Of a DNA stretch of 64,000 nt, positions 33,182 to 43,940 are shown in pieces (position 1 is the first letter of the stretch; each line of letters starts with the position of its first letter). This DNA is from Achatina immaculata. Its lineage: Eukaryota > Mollusca > Gastropoda > Stylommatophora > Achatinidae. The stretch covers positions 44,849,358 through 44,913,357 of the forward strand of contig CM019696.1 in the NCBI GenBank assembly GCA_009760885.1, read 5' to 3'. The position numbers and the translations under genes are program-made. A model generated the notes under the pieces. That model was not told the origin of the DNA and did not search any database. It saw only the letters and a program-made list of their open reading frames with translations.

Positions 33182-33961
33182 CTAGCTGAACTTTTTACTT
33201 TCTTGTCTAGTTCTTTGTATATTGCTTTCACCAGATCTTTTCAAAGATCTGTTTTTGCATTCAACATGTCTAATTTGACTGCTCATCTTTCGTGTATATA
33301 CTTCCATGTTTTCTGATATCCATGCTTTTCTATTTGTTTTTTTCAGTCCAGCGCTTGGTTTTGCTGCTGTGATTATGGCTGTGCTGTAAGAATTCCATAA
33401 TTCATCTATACCTGTCTCCTTTACTTCACTGGGTGTTGTGGAATGATTGGCAAGTTCCTGATTGAAATTAATGTTAGTATTCTCTTCTTGTAGGCTGTGG
33501 CTGTTTATCTTTCTGTGTACTGATTTCTTGTGTTGGCTTTTCAATTTTAGTTTTATTTTCCTTATGCACAGGTTGTGATCACTGTTAACATCTGCACCCC
33601 TATAAGCCCTTACATCCATGAGAGATGTTCTGTATTGCTTTCTGATACACAAATGGTCTATCTGGTTTCTAGTTCTATCATCTGGAGATATCCACGTTGT
33701 TTTATGTATCTCTTTGTGTGGGAATATTGTGCCTCCAATGACCATGCCCTCTGTCAGACATATTTCAATTAATCTTTCTTCGTTCTGATTAACCATGTCA
33801 ATTCCTTCTTTCCCCATCACTTTTTCAACGTCGGTATTATCCTTCCCTACCTTAGCGTTGAAGTCCCCCATAGCAATTAGGATGTCGTGTTTAGGGACTT
33901 TGTTGATAATTTGTTGTTGTTGGTGGTAGAAGTCGTCTTTCACATAAAAATATAGATTCAC
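33182..33961 (-). pseudogene. LINE A endonuclease, C-terminal part
   Basis: The open frame of 259 codons begins with residues derived from the LINE D junction (MNLYFY), then enters LINE A: KHDILIAMGDFNAKVGKD, a TWISPDDRTRNQIDHLCI block and GADVNSDHNLCI. These correspond to the GDFN, the RNQIDY and the SDH motifs of APE-like endonucleases that nick the target DNA. The N-terminal half (GTWNVR block and catalytic Glu) is absent. The linker to the RT follows and breaks at 33182. Confidence 0.85.
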
Positions 33962-34105
33962 ATTAAACTCTCTGCATTTCTCTATTATTAAGCTTATATT
34001 GAATGTATGATCTCTTGTTCCTCTTCCTTGCCTGAAACCAGCTTGGACCGTATTGACTTCTATTTTTTTACGAAGTCTCCCATTATTGTGGGGAATAGAC
34101 GATGT
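33946..34105 (-). mobile_element. LINE family D, piece upstream of the break
   Basis: On the minus strand it reads LRKKIEVNTVQAGFRQGRGT and RDHTFNISLIIEKCREFNVN, which precedes NLYLSFIDYS in the full-length D copy at 52.3 kb. The same LINE resumes at 30080 going leftward, so this is the other half of the element split by LINE A. It ends at 34105 by 5' truncation. Confidence 0.85.
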
Positions 34106-34286
34106 TTAAAATATTTGTATTTCACTGGTATGAACAGAAAATCCTGGAAACATCCGCTCAAACGTGCCAGTTTGGGTTTATCGTCTGCCTGCGCCATCTT
34201 CTAGCCGGGCATGATAGAAAAAAGGGTATATTTATTATTGGCAAGGCATTTTATAATCGAAGCTCTCTTGCATTCTTTTATTGCAG
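34106..34286 (+). promoter_or_regulatory. Possible promoter and 5' UTR exon of the zinc-finger gene
   Basis: This short stretch has more CpG than its surroundings (ccgctcaaacg, tcgtctgcctgcgcc, ctagccggg). It includes GCCATCTT at 34193-34200, a YY1-type element often found at the start of animal genes. A possible donor, aaaaagg/gtatat, follows at about 34226. It lies just upstream of the first coding exon. There is no TATA box. The assignment rests on position and composition only. Confidence 0.3.
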
Positions 34287-34323
34287 AGCTAAGCACGAAA
34301 GTGGTTTCTTATGTCTTATACAG
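34287..34323 (+). CDS. Zinc-finger RNA-binding protein gene, exon with start codon
   Basis: A 37-nt exon between ctttta-ttgcag and CAG/gtaatg. An in-frame TAA at 34290-34292 is followed by ATG at 34311-34313, giving MSYT and a leftover G. Joined to the next exon this becomes MSYTDYQYPPSGSSYDSY, in keeping with the Tyr/Ser-rich protein that follows. The phase (1) matches the next acceptor, and no other frame here stays open across the junction. Only 13 nt are coding. The start was chosen because it is the only ATG in the frame after the upstream stop. Confidence 0.75.
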
Positions 34324-35597
34324 GTAATGAAAGTTTTGTTGTTTGCATTCGACAGTAGAAGAAATGAAACAAGTTTTGAAACACATTTTGGCGTCTTGTC
34401 GTAGAAAACGAAACTTGGGGAGTTTGAATGCTCTCACAGTTGGTATCCAAGAATAGGATTGACATCGTATTATTCTTCTCATCTCCTAACTTCAAACTTT
34501 TTTTTTTTTTTGCAGCCGTTGCAGTTATTATGTTGAATCACAGGCATAGTTTCAGTAGCGAGTGTGTATTGATGACTTGCTTGCCCAAAGTTGATCGTTT
34601 TGACTATGCAGTCATGAACATTACTTTACACCCTACCCCTTTATTCACGCTGCATAAGCACAAATCTCTTACTGGCAGAAGTGGGATAGGGTCTTGACTG
34701 CCGTTTCACTATAGCCATCTTTCCTCTGCTAGTATGTAACATGGACCTTTTCGTCAGACAGTGGACCCATGACTGAATGTGAAAAGTGGAGTAAAGTTTA
34801 TGAGATTGTGGGGTTTTGCAATGTAAATAACACCAAATCTTTTGACAGAAAGTATGACAAACATTGCAACAGTAAGCATGAACAAATAAACCTTTATACA
34901 TATTTTTATAAAATGTAAGTCGTGTGACATTTAAAAACAAAAATAGTGTAACTTGTAAAGCAAGAAAAGCTAGTTTTTCTTTATAAAAGTTATCACATTA
35001 TTTGAATATAGTTTTCAGAATTCCTGTGTTTCTAGTGTGCAGTGTGATTTTGTTGTGAATGATATCATATAAAGCTGATGTTTGCTGGTTTATGTCAGGC
35101 TTTTGCTTGTGGCTGAGAAAAATGCTGTTCATATTTTATATCTGCTAACCATTAAACTTGTGGCAGAGAACTTGGTGTCATTTGACGTGTCAGTGTCACT
35201 TGATGTCCTAATGTGCTATCAGGTTGTTGTTCCTTTACATCTGTGTTATATTGCCTTTTTTTTTCCACAAGGTAACAGCAGGGAGAAAGACAAAGTATGG
35301 AGTTTGTTTATTTACTTTTTTTTAATTAACAGATGGGTTTAAAAACATAAAGAAAAGACAGTCAAAATTGTTTAGATGTGTCATGAGCAGACAGAAGTTT
35401 GTGAAACTGACAGTCACTGTTTCAAGGGGAAAAAGGGAGAGGAAAAAATGTCTGACCGGACTGAATAAAAAAAAGGGCAGACATAAATACCACGGGCCAC
35501 GCTAAATTAAGAAGCATTATGGATGATATCTGTTGAAAGAATACCTGAACAAAAGAGAGGGTATTAGTGATGTTTATATGTTGTAGTTTATGACATG
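34324..35597. other. Intron 1 of the zinc-finger gene, unique part
   Basis: AT-rich intron DNA with a (T)n run at 34498-34511. I find no exon that fits the phase between the ATG exon and exon 2. The 59-bp array occupies the rest of the intron. Confidence 0.5.
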
Positions 35598-36477
35598 GCA
35601 TATAGTCAACATGACTTATATTTCCTCTCAACAAACTACCAGTATCCGCTCTTATAGCATATAGTCAACATGACTTATATTTCCTCTCAACAAACTACCA
35701 GTATCCACTCTTATAGCATATAGTCAACATGACTTATATTTCCTCTCAAAAAACTACCAGTATCCGCTCTTATAGCATATAGTCAACATGACTTATATTT
35801 CCTCTCAACAAACTACCAGTATCCGCTCTTATAGCATATAGTCAACATGACTTATATTTCCTCTCAACAAACTACCAGTATCCGCTCTTATAGCATATAG
35901 TCAACATGACTTATATTTCCTCTCGACAAACTACCAGTATCCGCTCTTATAGCATATAGTCAACATGACTTATATTTCCTCTCAAAAAACTACCAGTATC
36001 CGCTCTTATAGCATATAGTCAACATGACTTATATTTCCTCTCAACAAACTACCAGTATCCGCTCTTATAGCATATAGTCAACATGACTTATATTTCCTCT
36101 CAACAAACTACCAGTATCCGCTCTTATAGCATATAGTCAACATGACTTATATTTCCTCTCAACAAACTACCAGTATCCGCTCTTATAGCATATAGTCAAC
36201 ATGACTTATATTTCCTCTCGACAAACTACCAGTATCCGCTCTTATAGCATATAGTCAACATGACTTATATTTCCTCTCAAAAAACTACCAGTATCCGCTC
36301 TTATAGCATATAGTCAACGTGACTTATATTTCCTCTCGACATACTACCAGTATCCACTCTTATAGCATATAGTCAACATGACTTATATTTCCTCTCAGCA
36401 AACTACCAGTATCCACTCTTATAGCATATAGTCAACATGATTTATATTTCCTCTCAACAGACTACCAGTATCCGCCC
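35598..36477 (+). repeat. 59-bp minisatellite derived from a splice acceptor, about 15 copies
   Basis: Unit: gcatatagtcaacatgactt, atatttcctctcaacaaact, accagtatccgctcttata. The last unit runs into exon 2: its ctctcaacag is the acceptor and actaccagtatccgccctc is exon. Earlier copies carry ctctcaacaaactaccagta, i.e. the pyrimidine tract plus the start of the exon, but the acceptor AG is changed (aacaaa, aaaaaa, gacaaa). The next-to-last copy has ctctcag. All copies keep the second AG, eight bases downstream (taccag). Confidence 0.95.
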
Positions 36478-36628
36478 TCAGGGTCAAGTTACGACTCATA
36501 CAGCCAGCAGTACGACACTCACTCGTACTCTGGTGGCAGTCATCATGGACAAAATAAGCTGCCTCCCTCAAGTGGTCACTATGAATACACATCCTCACAA
36601 GTTTCGGACCAGTTTTCTCAGCCTTCAG
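36461..36628 (+). CDS. Zinc-finger RNA-binding protein gene, exon 2 (Tyr/Ser/Gln-rich)
   Basis: 168 nt, entering and leaving in phase 1, between ctctcaacag and TTCAG/gttggt. It encodes a low-complexity segment: YQYPPSGSSYDSYSQQYD, HSYSGGSHHGQNKLPPSSG, HYEYTSSQVSDQFSQPS. The Tyr/Ser/Gly/Gln bias resembles the prion-like domains of FUS/EWS-type RNA-binding proteins; that is a compositional likeness, not homology. Its acceptor is the last unit of the 59-bp array, so there are many decoy pyrimidine tracts just upstream. Confidence 0.85.
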
Positions 36629-37390
36629 GTTGGTGTTGCTTTACATTTACTGTTAGTTTTCATGTTTCATAGTAATTTTTTTTCGTCTCAATATTTAAGC
36701 TTCAGGGAACATGTTCATTTTTTTTTTCTTAATTTGTTAATTATTCATTTCATTTTGTTCATATTTTAATCTCATTTGGTTCTTATTTATCAATAATTCC
36801 ATTTTGAATCATGAATGCAGTCTGCACATGCCAGAGCCTTGCACCTTCTGCAAGGATTTGTCAGCAGGAGAAAAGAGTGGACATGCAGGAAGATTTTCTG
36901 CTGCTGATGATAGCATTACTTGTCTACATCACAGAGCTAAACCACATGCAGAAGAAAAATCATGCTTCTGTATTTCTTATAACTATACCTCTGAAATTGT
37001 AACACCTTATAATGAATCAGTCCATCATGTAGAAAGGTAGAAGCAGATTTTTACAGCTTTATATCAGGACCAGTCATTGCAGACCATTACATCACCTTCA
37101 CTGAACTTTATTTAAATTCTCTTGGTAAATTGTGCTAATATTTTAATTCTCATGACAAGTTGTGCCTTTATTTGACTACCATATTTGTCAACAGTAACAA
37201 CTAATAAATGCATGTTGTGGCACTCTTCATATAGTCTGCTATCATGGAGAAAGCACTTGCCTGTCTTACATTAACCCGTGTAGTGGTGATATGATGATAT
37301 AATAAGTTTTGTTTGATTGAATTTTATTTAGTGTCGTTAAGTTTCACCTCTTACAGTTCTACATTTTTTTTTTCTCATTTTCATTATCAG
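36629..37390. other. Intron 2 of the zinc-finger gene
   Basis: AT-rich, 762 bp, with donor gttggt and acceptor ttcattatcag. No feature inside. Confidence 0.75.
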
Positions 37391-39156
37391 ACTACAACAA
37401 ATATGCCAGTACGTCATTTACAAAGTACACGTCCACGTCTGTCACAGCCTACAGTGATCCTAGCAGCAGCTACAGTCCTTATCAAGACGGTGCTAGGACT
37501 GACCAGGTGCCATCTTGTTCTTATGGACCCCATTCATCCGGCACAAACACACAGCAAGCAACAGAGAACCAGTCTGTCTCCAGTTACAGTTCCTACCAGT
37601 ATCATCCTTCAGACTACAGTCAAACTTCTGGCTCCTACGAGCAAGCTAACACTTCAACAGGATATGAACAAGACAATAACAGCTACTCCTATCAAGATGG
37701 ACCTAGTCCATCATTAGATACCTGGTCAGGTAATGACCAGTACAGCACCTACAGTAGTGGCTACTATGAAGGAAGCAACAGTGGATCTGGATATCATGAA
37801 CAAGAAGACCCTGAGCACGGAAGTGATGTTTATTCTTCATCGCTGGATAGATATTCTGAGGACAGCGGTGGTGAGACAGCTGGAGATGGCTATTTTCAGT
37901 CCAGCAGGTGCTCAGCAGCTGATAGTGCTAGCACTAGTTATCAGACATACAGTAAGCCACACAGTGTTCGTGTGATCAAACCTCAGTATGATTTTCAAGG
38001 ATACAGTGGGCCTGCAGGACTAAGCCAACCAGCTGGGAATAATAAGGGCACTGAAAGGAGCTACAGTGGAGAGAGGAGAGCAGGTTTTAGTGTAGGTTCA
38101 GCTGGAAAAAGTAATTATAGTGGTCGAGGTCAAGGTGTTGGCCGAGGTGATTTCCGCGGAGGGTACAAAAGAGATAATTTCACCAGCAGAGGAAGGGGTA
38201 GCAGGTTCTCAGGCCAGGATTCTTTGCTTTCCACACAACCAGCTGAGACATACAAAAACTTCACCAACCAAAGCCGTGGTGGGTTTCCAGTTGGTGGTCG
38301 AGGTTTCCAAAATCGGGGAATTCGAGGTCGTGGCATTTCATCAAGGGGAACACCCATTGCATATACCCCTGGTCAACAGTCTGCCTCCACTACCAAGCCA
38401 GTGTTAGGGGCATTTGATGCTAGAAACAAGATTAATGAAGCTAGAACTGCAGGCACAAGTCTTGCTAGAGCAGCAGTGAGTTTACCAGCTACCAGTAAGA
38501 ATAGACTGCAGAGTTCTCCCTATAAGTCATCAGAACCAAATAAAAAGGAGGTATTCAAAGCTCCATCTAGGCCTCAGGATAAACTCTTAAATGAAATAGA
38601 AGAAAAAGAGAAACTACAGCGAGCTGAAGAACTTAAAAAATCAGAGGAGGAGCTGAAAAAAACAGAAGAGGAAAGAATCAAAGCTCTGAAGGAGGAGAAG
38701 AAAAAGGCAGAAGAAGAACTTCGAAAGAGGGTAGCAGAAGAAGCGGTGAAAGCTGCACCGCCCAGCAAACCTCCAGAAACACCTGAAGAGATAGCTCATG
38801 AGGAGGAAATTCAGAGAAAAATTCGTGAGTCTCTTGTGATAATCAATCCAGAGCAAGAGATTGCTCTCATGAAGGAAGACCCTAGTCAAGAAATTGAGAT
38901 GCCTGAGGAACTTCGAAAGCTGTTGAAAACTTTAACTACAGATTATTTGTGTAAACTGTGCAGTGTAAGGATCGTGGGGCCTCACATGGCTGCCATGCAT
39001 TACAATGGTAAAAACCATCTCAAGAAGCTACGCAACTTTGCCCAAACCAATGGACGTTCAGCTGGTTTCAACATGGAAACCTTGGACAGCTCAGAGAAGG
39101 AAGGGCAGAGTGAAGGAGAAACTGGAGAAAAGAAAACAGAAGTTGTGGAAATAACG
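37391..39156 (+). CDS. Zinc-finger RNA-binding protein gene, exon 3 (RGG boxes, coiled coil, finger 1)
   Basis: A large exon of 1,766 nt, entering in phase 1 and leaving in phase 0 at ATAACG/gtaaag. In protein numbering from the start codon: residues 61-300 are Tyr/Ser/Gln-rich; about 303-335 and 355-382 are RGG/RG boxes (GRGQGVGRGDFRGGYKR, RGGFPVGGRGFQNRGIRGRG); about 455-515 is a Glu/Lys coiled coil (EELKKSEEELKKTEEERIKA); about 580-602 is a U1-type finger, C-x2-C-x12-H-x5-H (CKLCSVRIVG...HYNGKNH). GKNHLKKLRN is close to the GKNHxKKLRN of ZMAT3. Such fingers bind double-stranded RNA, and RGG boxes bind RNA, so an RNA-binding, probably nuclear role is inferred. Reading through the donor reaches a TGA at 39196. 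Confidence 0.93.
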
Positions 39157-39529
39157 GTAAAGAAGACTGCTACTCATTGGCGGTCAGGTCAGGGATGAAG
39201 GGCTACTGACTGAGCAGCTGACACTAGCATGAGTTATAGCCTTCATACTGTTTTGTACACAGTTCAATTTTTGAGTGTTCAGTCAAAGAAAATTCTCAGT
39301 TCAGATGTTCACACAGTGGCCCCTCATTTCTGGCACAATAAGTCGGTGAAGTGCAAGAATTTAACCCTCAGTGTCAGTCAAAAAAACTGCTAGAATGATG
39401 TGACCACAATCCTCCAGAAGTCTGAGGAGAATGACGCTTAAAGTGTTAAATTCTTGAACTTCATGTGCTTCATATTTTCACCTTGTTCAGAATGTGAGAA
39501 CATACCTCATACATGTCTGTGCTCAGAAG

Positions 39530-40090
39530 TCCACGGGACTTTTTCTCTGTGCTGAGATGTAAGGACAAAGTTTTTCTGTGCTGAAATATAAGGACATAAT
39601 TTCTCTGTGCTCAGAAGTTAAGTCCACCCAGAATTTAAGGATTTAGTTTGTCTTGTGTTCAAATGTAAGGATTTAGTTTGTCTGTGTTCAAATGTAAGGA
39701 TTTAGCTCATTTGTGAATGTTCAAATGTCAGGATTTAGTTTGTCTGTGGTAAAATTAAGTCCACCTAAAATATAAAGAGTTGTATGTGCTCAGATGTTTG
39801 TGTGTTTTGGTTCACTAAAATACAAGAACATACTTTGTGCTGAGAAATTAGTTCACTCAAGGACATGGTTTGTCAGTCCTCAAATGTAAGGATATAGTTT
39901 TTTTGTGCATAGATGGAAGGGTATAGTTTGATTGTGCTCATATGTGAGGATATAGTTCATCTGTGCTTAGATGTTATAGTTCATCGGTGCTTAGATGTTA
40001 AGTTCATCAAAATTTTAGAATATACTTTGTGTTGAAAAATAAGTCCACACAGACTATAAGGACATGGTTTGTATGTGCTGAGAATTTAAA
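39530..40090 (+). repeat. Degenerate minisatellite, about 30-bp units
   Basis: Recurring aaatgtaaggatttagtttg and tctgtgctcag phrases with many indels, mixed with aagtccaccc-type variants. Too diverged for a firm period. Confidence 0.7.
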
Positions 40091-40656
40091 TCCCACTGTT
40101 GTAATGCATATATTGTTTTGCTGCCAAGCAGTTTTACAGAAGAACTGAGCAGACAGTGAGATACACCTGATGAGCATTTTACTTATGTCAAAGAGTGTAC
40201 AGCAAAAATTCTTACTGTACTAAGTTGTAGAGACAGCTAGGGCCAGTCAGTTTAATGTTCACTTATAGGGCTTATATTTCTGCTATTTTAGATACTGAAT
40301 TTAGGAGTAGCACGGTTGTTCAAATGCATGCTTCTCATGTTTTCTTTTACATGGCCCAGAAAAAATGGATGACGTCTGTCAGTTGTGTCAGTCAGAGGGT
40401 CGGTTGTGTTAGAGAATTAAAGCGAGAGAGAGAAACTGACATCTGATAACTATTTTCTTTCTCATGACGTGGCTGTCAACTCTGGCATGATCTCATACTC
40501 ATGACACTGACATTTACAAAATACCAGGTTTTCCCTTCATGCACTGACCTACCTGAATAGTGATAAACTTCACCCTGCAGACAGGTAGTTCCTGATTTTA
40601 GAGTCAGTTTTTCTAATCTAGGTGTGTCAGGTAATATGTGTGACAGGCATCCAGCC

Positions 40657-41680
40657 CACATTCCTACATGAGAAGCCATGAGCTGTACTACTCTACACTA
40701 GATGCTTGACCTCAGGAAACTAAACACTTCTCTACCCACATTCCCACATGAGAAGCCGTGAGCTGTATTACTCTACACTAGATGCTTGACCTCAGGAAGC
40801 TAAACACTTCCCTACCCACATTCCCACATGAGAAGCCATGAGCTGTACTACTCTACACTAGATGCTTGACCTCAGGAAACTAAACACTTCTCTACTCACA
40901 TTCCTACATGAGAAGCCGTGAGCTGTACTACTCTACACTAGATGCTTGACCTCAGGAAACTAAACACTTCTCTACTCACATTCCTACATGAGAAGCCATG
41001 AGCTGTACTACTCTACACTAGATGCTTGACCTCAGGAAACTAAACACTTCTCTACTCACATTCCTACATGAGAAGCCGTGAGCTGTACTACTCTACACTA
41101 GATGCTTGACCTCAGGAAACTAAACACTTCTCTACTCACATTCCCACATGAGAAGCCGTGAGCTGTACTACTCTACACTAGATGCTTGACCTCAGGAAAC
41201 TAAACACTTCTCTACTCACATTCCCACATGAGAAGCCGTGAGCTGTATTACTCTACACTAGATGCTTGACCTCAGGAAACTAAACACTTCTCTACTCACA
41301 TTCCCACATGAGAAGCCGTGAGCTGTATTACTCTACACTAGATGCTTGACCTCAGGAAGCTAAACACTTCTCTACTCACATTCCTACATGAGAAGCCGTG
41401 AGCTGTACTACTCTACACTAGATGCTTGACCTCAGGAAACTAAACACTTCTCTACTCACATTCCCACATGAGAAGCCGTGAGCTGTACTACTCTACACTA
41501 GATGCTTGACCTCAGGAAACTAAACACTTCTCTACTCACATTCCCACATGAGCTGTATTACTCTACACTAGATGCTTGACCTTGGGAAACTAAACACTTC
41601 TCTACCCACATTCCCACATGAGCTGTATTACTCTACACTAGATGCTTGACCTTGGGAAACTAAACACTTCTCTACACTCT
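40657..41680 (+). repeat. 80-bp minisatellite, about 13 copies
   Basis: Unit: agctgtactactctacacta, gatgcttgacctcaggaaac, taaacacttctctactcaca, ttcccacatgagaagccgtg. The last two units lack agaagccgtg (a 12-bp deletion, leaving acatgagctg) and share cttgggaaac, so the deletion was itself duplicated. It lies in intron 3. No source exon is visible. Confidence 0.96.
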
Positions 41681-41849
41681 AGTAGGACACAGTCATAGAA
41701 CATATATATCTGTATAGCACAGGGAAAAAAACAGTTTGCTATGGAATTATGGTCATTTATTTGTTGTCTTGATGAAACACATGTTGCCCTTTACTGTGCA
41801 TGTGTACACATATATGAGGATGAATCACATGAAAAGTTACAAAAAGCAA

Positions 41850-42130
41850 ATGACACAAAACTTATATAGTATAGGAAAAATAACAGCCCTGTTTTTTCAG
41901 CATAGTCTCCTGCATGTGTACCAGGTCCTGAATTCCTGTAAGAAAATAGATGCTTTGTCCTGACACCAAGTCCCTGTCCCTTGTGTTTGCTCTCTCAGAA
42001 CAATCATCATCACATAAACTTGATATGCCTGTCTTAAAGTTGGTAAGCCATTTGTAGACTTGAGCCTTGCACATGCATTATCACTGTACAAATCAGATAT
42101 GACATATTTTACAGTGTGTGTCTGAGGTTT
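41850..42130 (-). pseudogene. Decayed mariner fragment
   Basis: On the minus strand the phrases AQVYKWLTNFKTG and SERANTRDRD recall the N-terminal VYKWxxxFKxG...RxGRP region of mariner transposases, and IQDLVHMQETMLKKQGCYF recalls the extreme C-terminus. If right, the middle with all catalytic residues is deleted. No inverted ends were identified. Confidence 0.45.
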
Positions 42131-42614
42131 TAGACCTTTTGACAGACAGTAATTGGATAACAGAACACACTTCTTCCATTATGTCTGCAGCTTAGCCACC
42201 ATCTTGTCATGTGCTGCACTCGGCTTGCTTCTTAGTGATGGTGGCACTGTGTGCTTACTGACATCACTGGCCTGTGTGCAAACAGATAATACTACTAAGG
42301 GATTTCTGCATGTTCTTTCAGAAATTCTTTTCACGTTTGCAAGCTTATGTGATTCACTCTCATACTGTGTAGATGTGCACAGTTAGTGTGTTTGTTGTAC
42401 TGTACCGTTTGTTAGAGAAAGACTTATTGCAGGGAGGACTAGTGCTGCTGTTTGTAGGGGCCACTCACTGAACCAAGCTTTCTGCTCTTTATAGTGAAAG
42501 ATATGAAGCAGAGAAACTTTTGTGGAAGTGAATAAGTTGGGATTAGTTTACATTCATTCAAATACTAATTTTTTTTAAAAATGCTAAAATATATAGCTAT
42601 ACTTTGCATAAGTA

Positions 42615-42784
42615 CAGTGGTTCCCAAACATATTGGTACACCCCTCCCCAGGGACACTAGGAAGTTCCAGGGGGCATTGAGGGGAAAGGAAGTGACAAGG
42701 ACATTAGAATCAAAAACTGAGCAAAAAAAAAAAAAAATGTGTAGGGGTGCTGGAGATGAATCCACAAAAGTTTGGGAACACTTG
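42615..42784. mobile_element. hAT-type MITE, 170 bp
   Basis: Ends are inverted: cagtggttcccaaac on the left, complement of gtttgggaacacttg on the right. CAGTGGTTCCCAAAC is a typical hAT end. The flanking octamers cataagta and cttcagta agree at 6 of 8 positions, as an old 8-bp target duplication would. No coding capacity. Confidence 0.75.
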
Positions 42785-43489
42785 CTTCAGTATATTGACA
42801 GTGGTAGACCCCAAAAAGCAGCAGTAGTTGGCATTCAAGAGAACTCATGGAGAAGTTGACGTCTCATGTTTTCCAGGAAAATTTGAACACTTTGCAATTT
42901 TTTACCAGTAACAAATTCAGGCATTTTCTTGTATGGCTGGGGAAACATTTAATTTGATCATTTGTTTCATTTCACATGTTGGGAGTTCTTTATTTATGAA
43001 TGTTTTGGTTGCAGACATCACTATAATGAACATATAGACAGTTTACTAGGCATATATACCCCAGCATGTAGTCACATGTATCCAGTGCTTTATGTTTCTT
43101 TTTGTGATTAAAAAAAAAGTCTTGGAATTACCAAATGCTTGAACTGAAACATTTTCATGGATGTTTGAAGTGCCAGTAGTAAAAGGGAACAGTTTAGAAA
43201 AAACAAACTGGGTGCTGTGAAAAGATCAGAAAGAAGCAAGAAACATGCAGACACTGCCCACTATTATGGATCAAGTATCAGAATAGCAATATCCTGGATA
43301 AAGACAAACTAGACAGAGAGATTCTATTTTCATTACTAGATCTCTCATCTGTTGTCATCATGTGTACCTAGAGCTATTTATGAGGGAAAATTGAACTCTG
43401 AATCATATTGAAGTTCAGTTTTGTCAGAAGTTTGTTAGCTGCAGGTAACAAGTGCTTGTTGTAAATCTTCACTTTTATTATTAAAGTCT

Positions 43490-43703
43490 CAATGCTCCAC
43501 AGACAAAAGCTTGTATCTGTAGAAACTGTCTTAGTTCTTCACAGACGAAAGCTTGTGTCTGTAGAAACTGTCTCAGTTCTTCACAGACAAAAGCTTGTGT
43601 CTGTAGAAACTGTCTCAGTTCTTCACAGACAAAAGCTTGTATCTGTAGAAATTGTCTCAGTTTTTCACAGACAAAAGCTTGTATCTGTAGAAACTCTCTC
43701 ATT
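43490..43703 (+). repeat. 42-bp minisatellite with a palindrome in each unit, 5 copies
   Basis: Unit: ttcacagacaaaagcttgtg + tctgtagaaactgtctcagttc. Each unit contains cagacaaaagcttgtgtctg, an imperfect palindrome around AAGCTT. The 42-bp period keeps both strands open over about 75 codons, but these frames look like artefacts of the period. Confidence 0.9.
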
Positions 43704-43940
43704 CATAAAAAAGGAACTCCTTGTATAAATAGCATTTTATGTTTTACATCATTATACACTGGAGAGTTCAGCTGTCTCCTTTTGTGAATGAGCTGTCAGT
43801 TTCATATCTGGTTTATTGTGGCTTTTATCTTGCCTGTTATGTCACTGACAACTTGTTTGCTGAAGCTAGGACTTGTACTGATGTTGACAGTTTGGTTGTG
43901 ACCATGTTCAGTTCTCACTGCAAAATGCTTATTTTATCTA

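Larger units (their letters stand above)
30087..33945 (-). mobile_element. LINE family A inserted in LINE D, itself interrupted twice
   Basis: Minus-strand family A spread over three blocks: 30087-31081 (thumb to RT motif 2), 31651-31958 (RT N-terminal linker) and 32933-33945 (endonuclease end and linker). The blocks are collinear with the copies at 1-1187 and 23825-25006. The endonuclease part (33182-33961) has GDFNAKVG, the RTRNQIDHLCIRKQ block and NSDHN, which hold the catalytic Asp/Asn and the SDH His of the APE-type fold. The extreme 3' end is missing. Nested inside are LINE C and a foldback element. Confidence 0.87.

Noticed and set aside
36437..36769. A 110-codon frame over exon 2
   Set aside because: It is in a different frame from exon 2 and crosses the donor; the phase-consistent frame gives the Tyr/Ser-rich peptide.
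37265..37290. attaacccgtgtagtggtga as a piggyBac end
   Set aside because: No matching inverted end was found within several kilobases.
39157..39198. TGA at 39196 as the C-terminus of the zinc-finger protein
   Set aside because: A strong donor (ACG/gtaaag) precedes it in phase 0, and a phase-0 exon with a matching finger follows at 58666. Kept only as a possible minor isoform.
43492..43728. Open frames of 73-78 codons in the 42-bp array
   Set aside because: The period is a multiple of three and both strands are open; no start context or family likeness.
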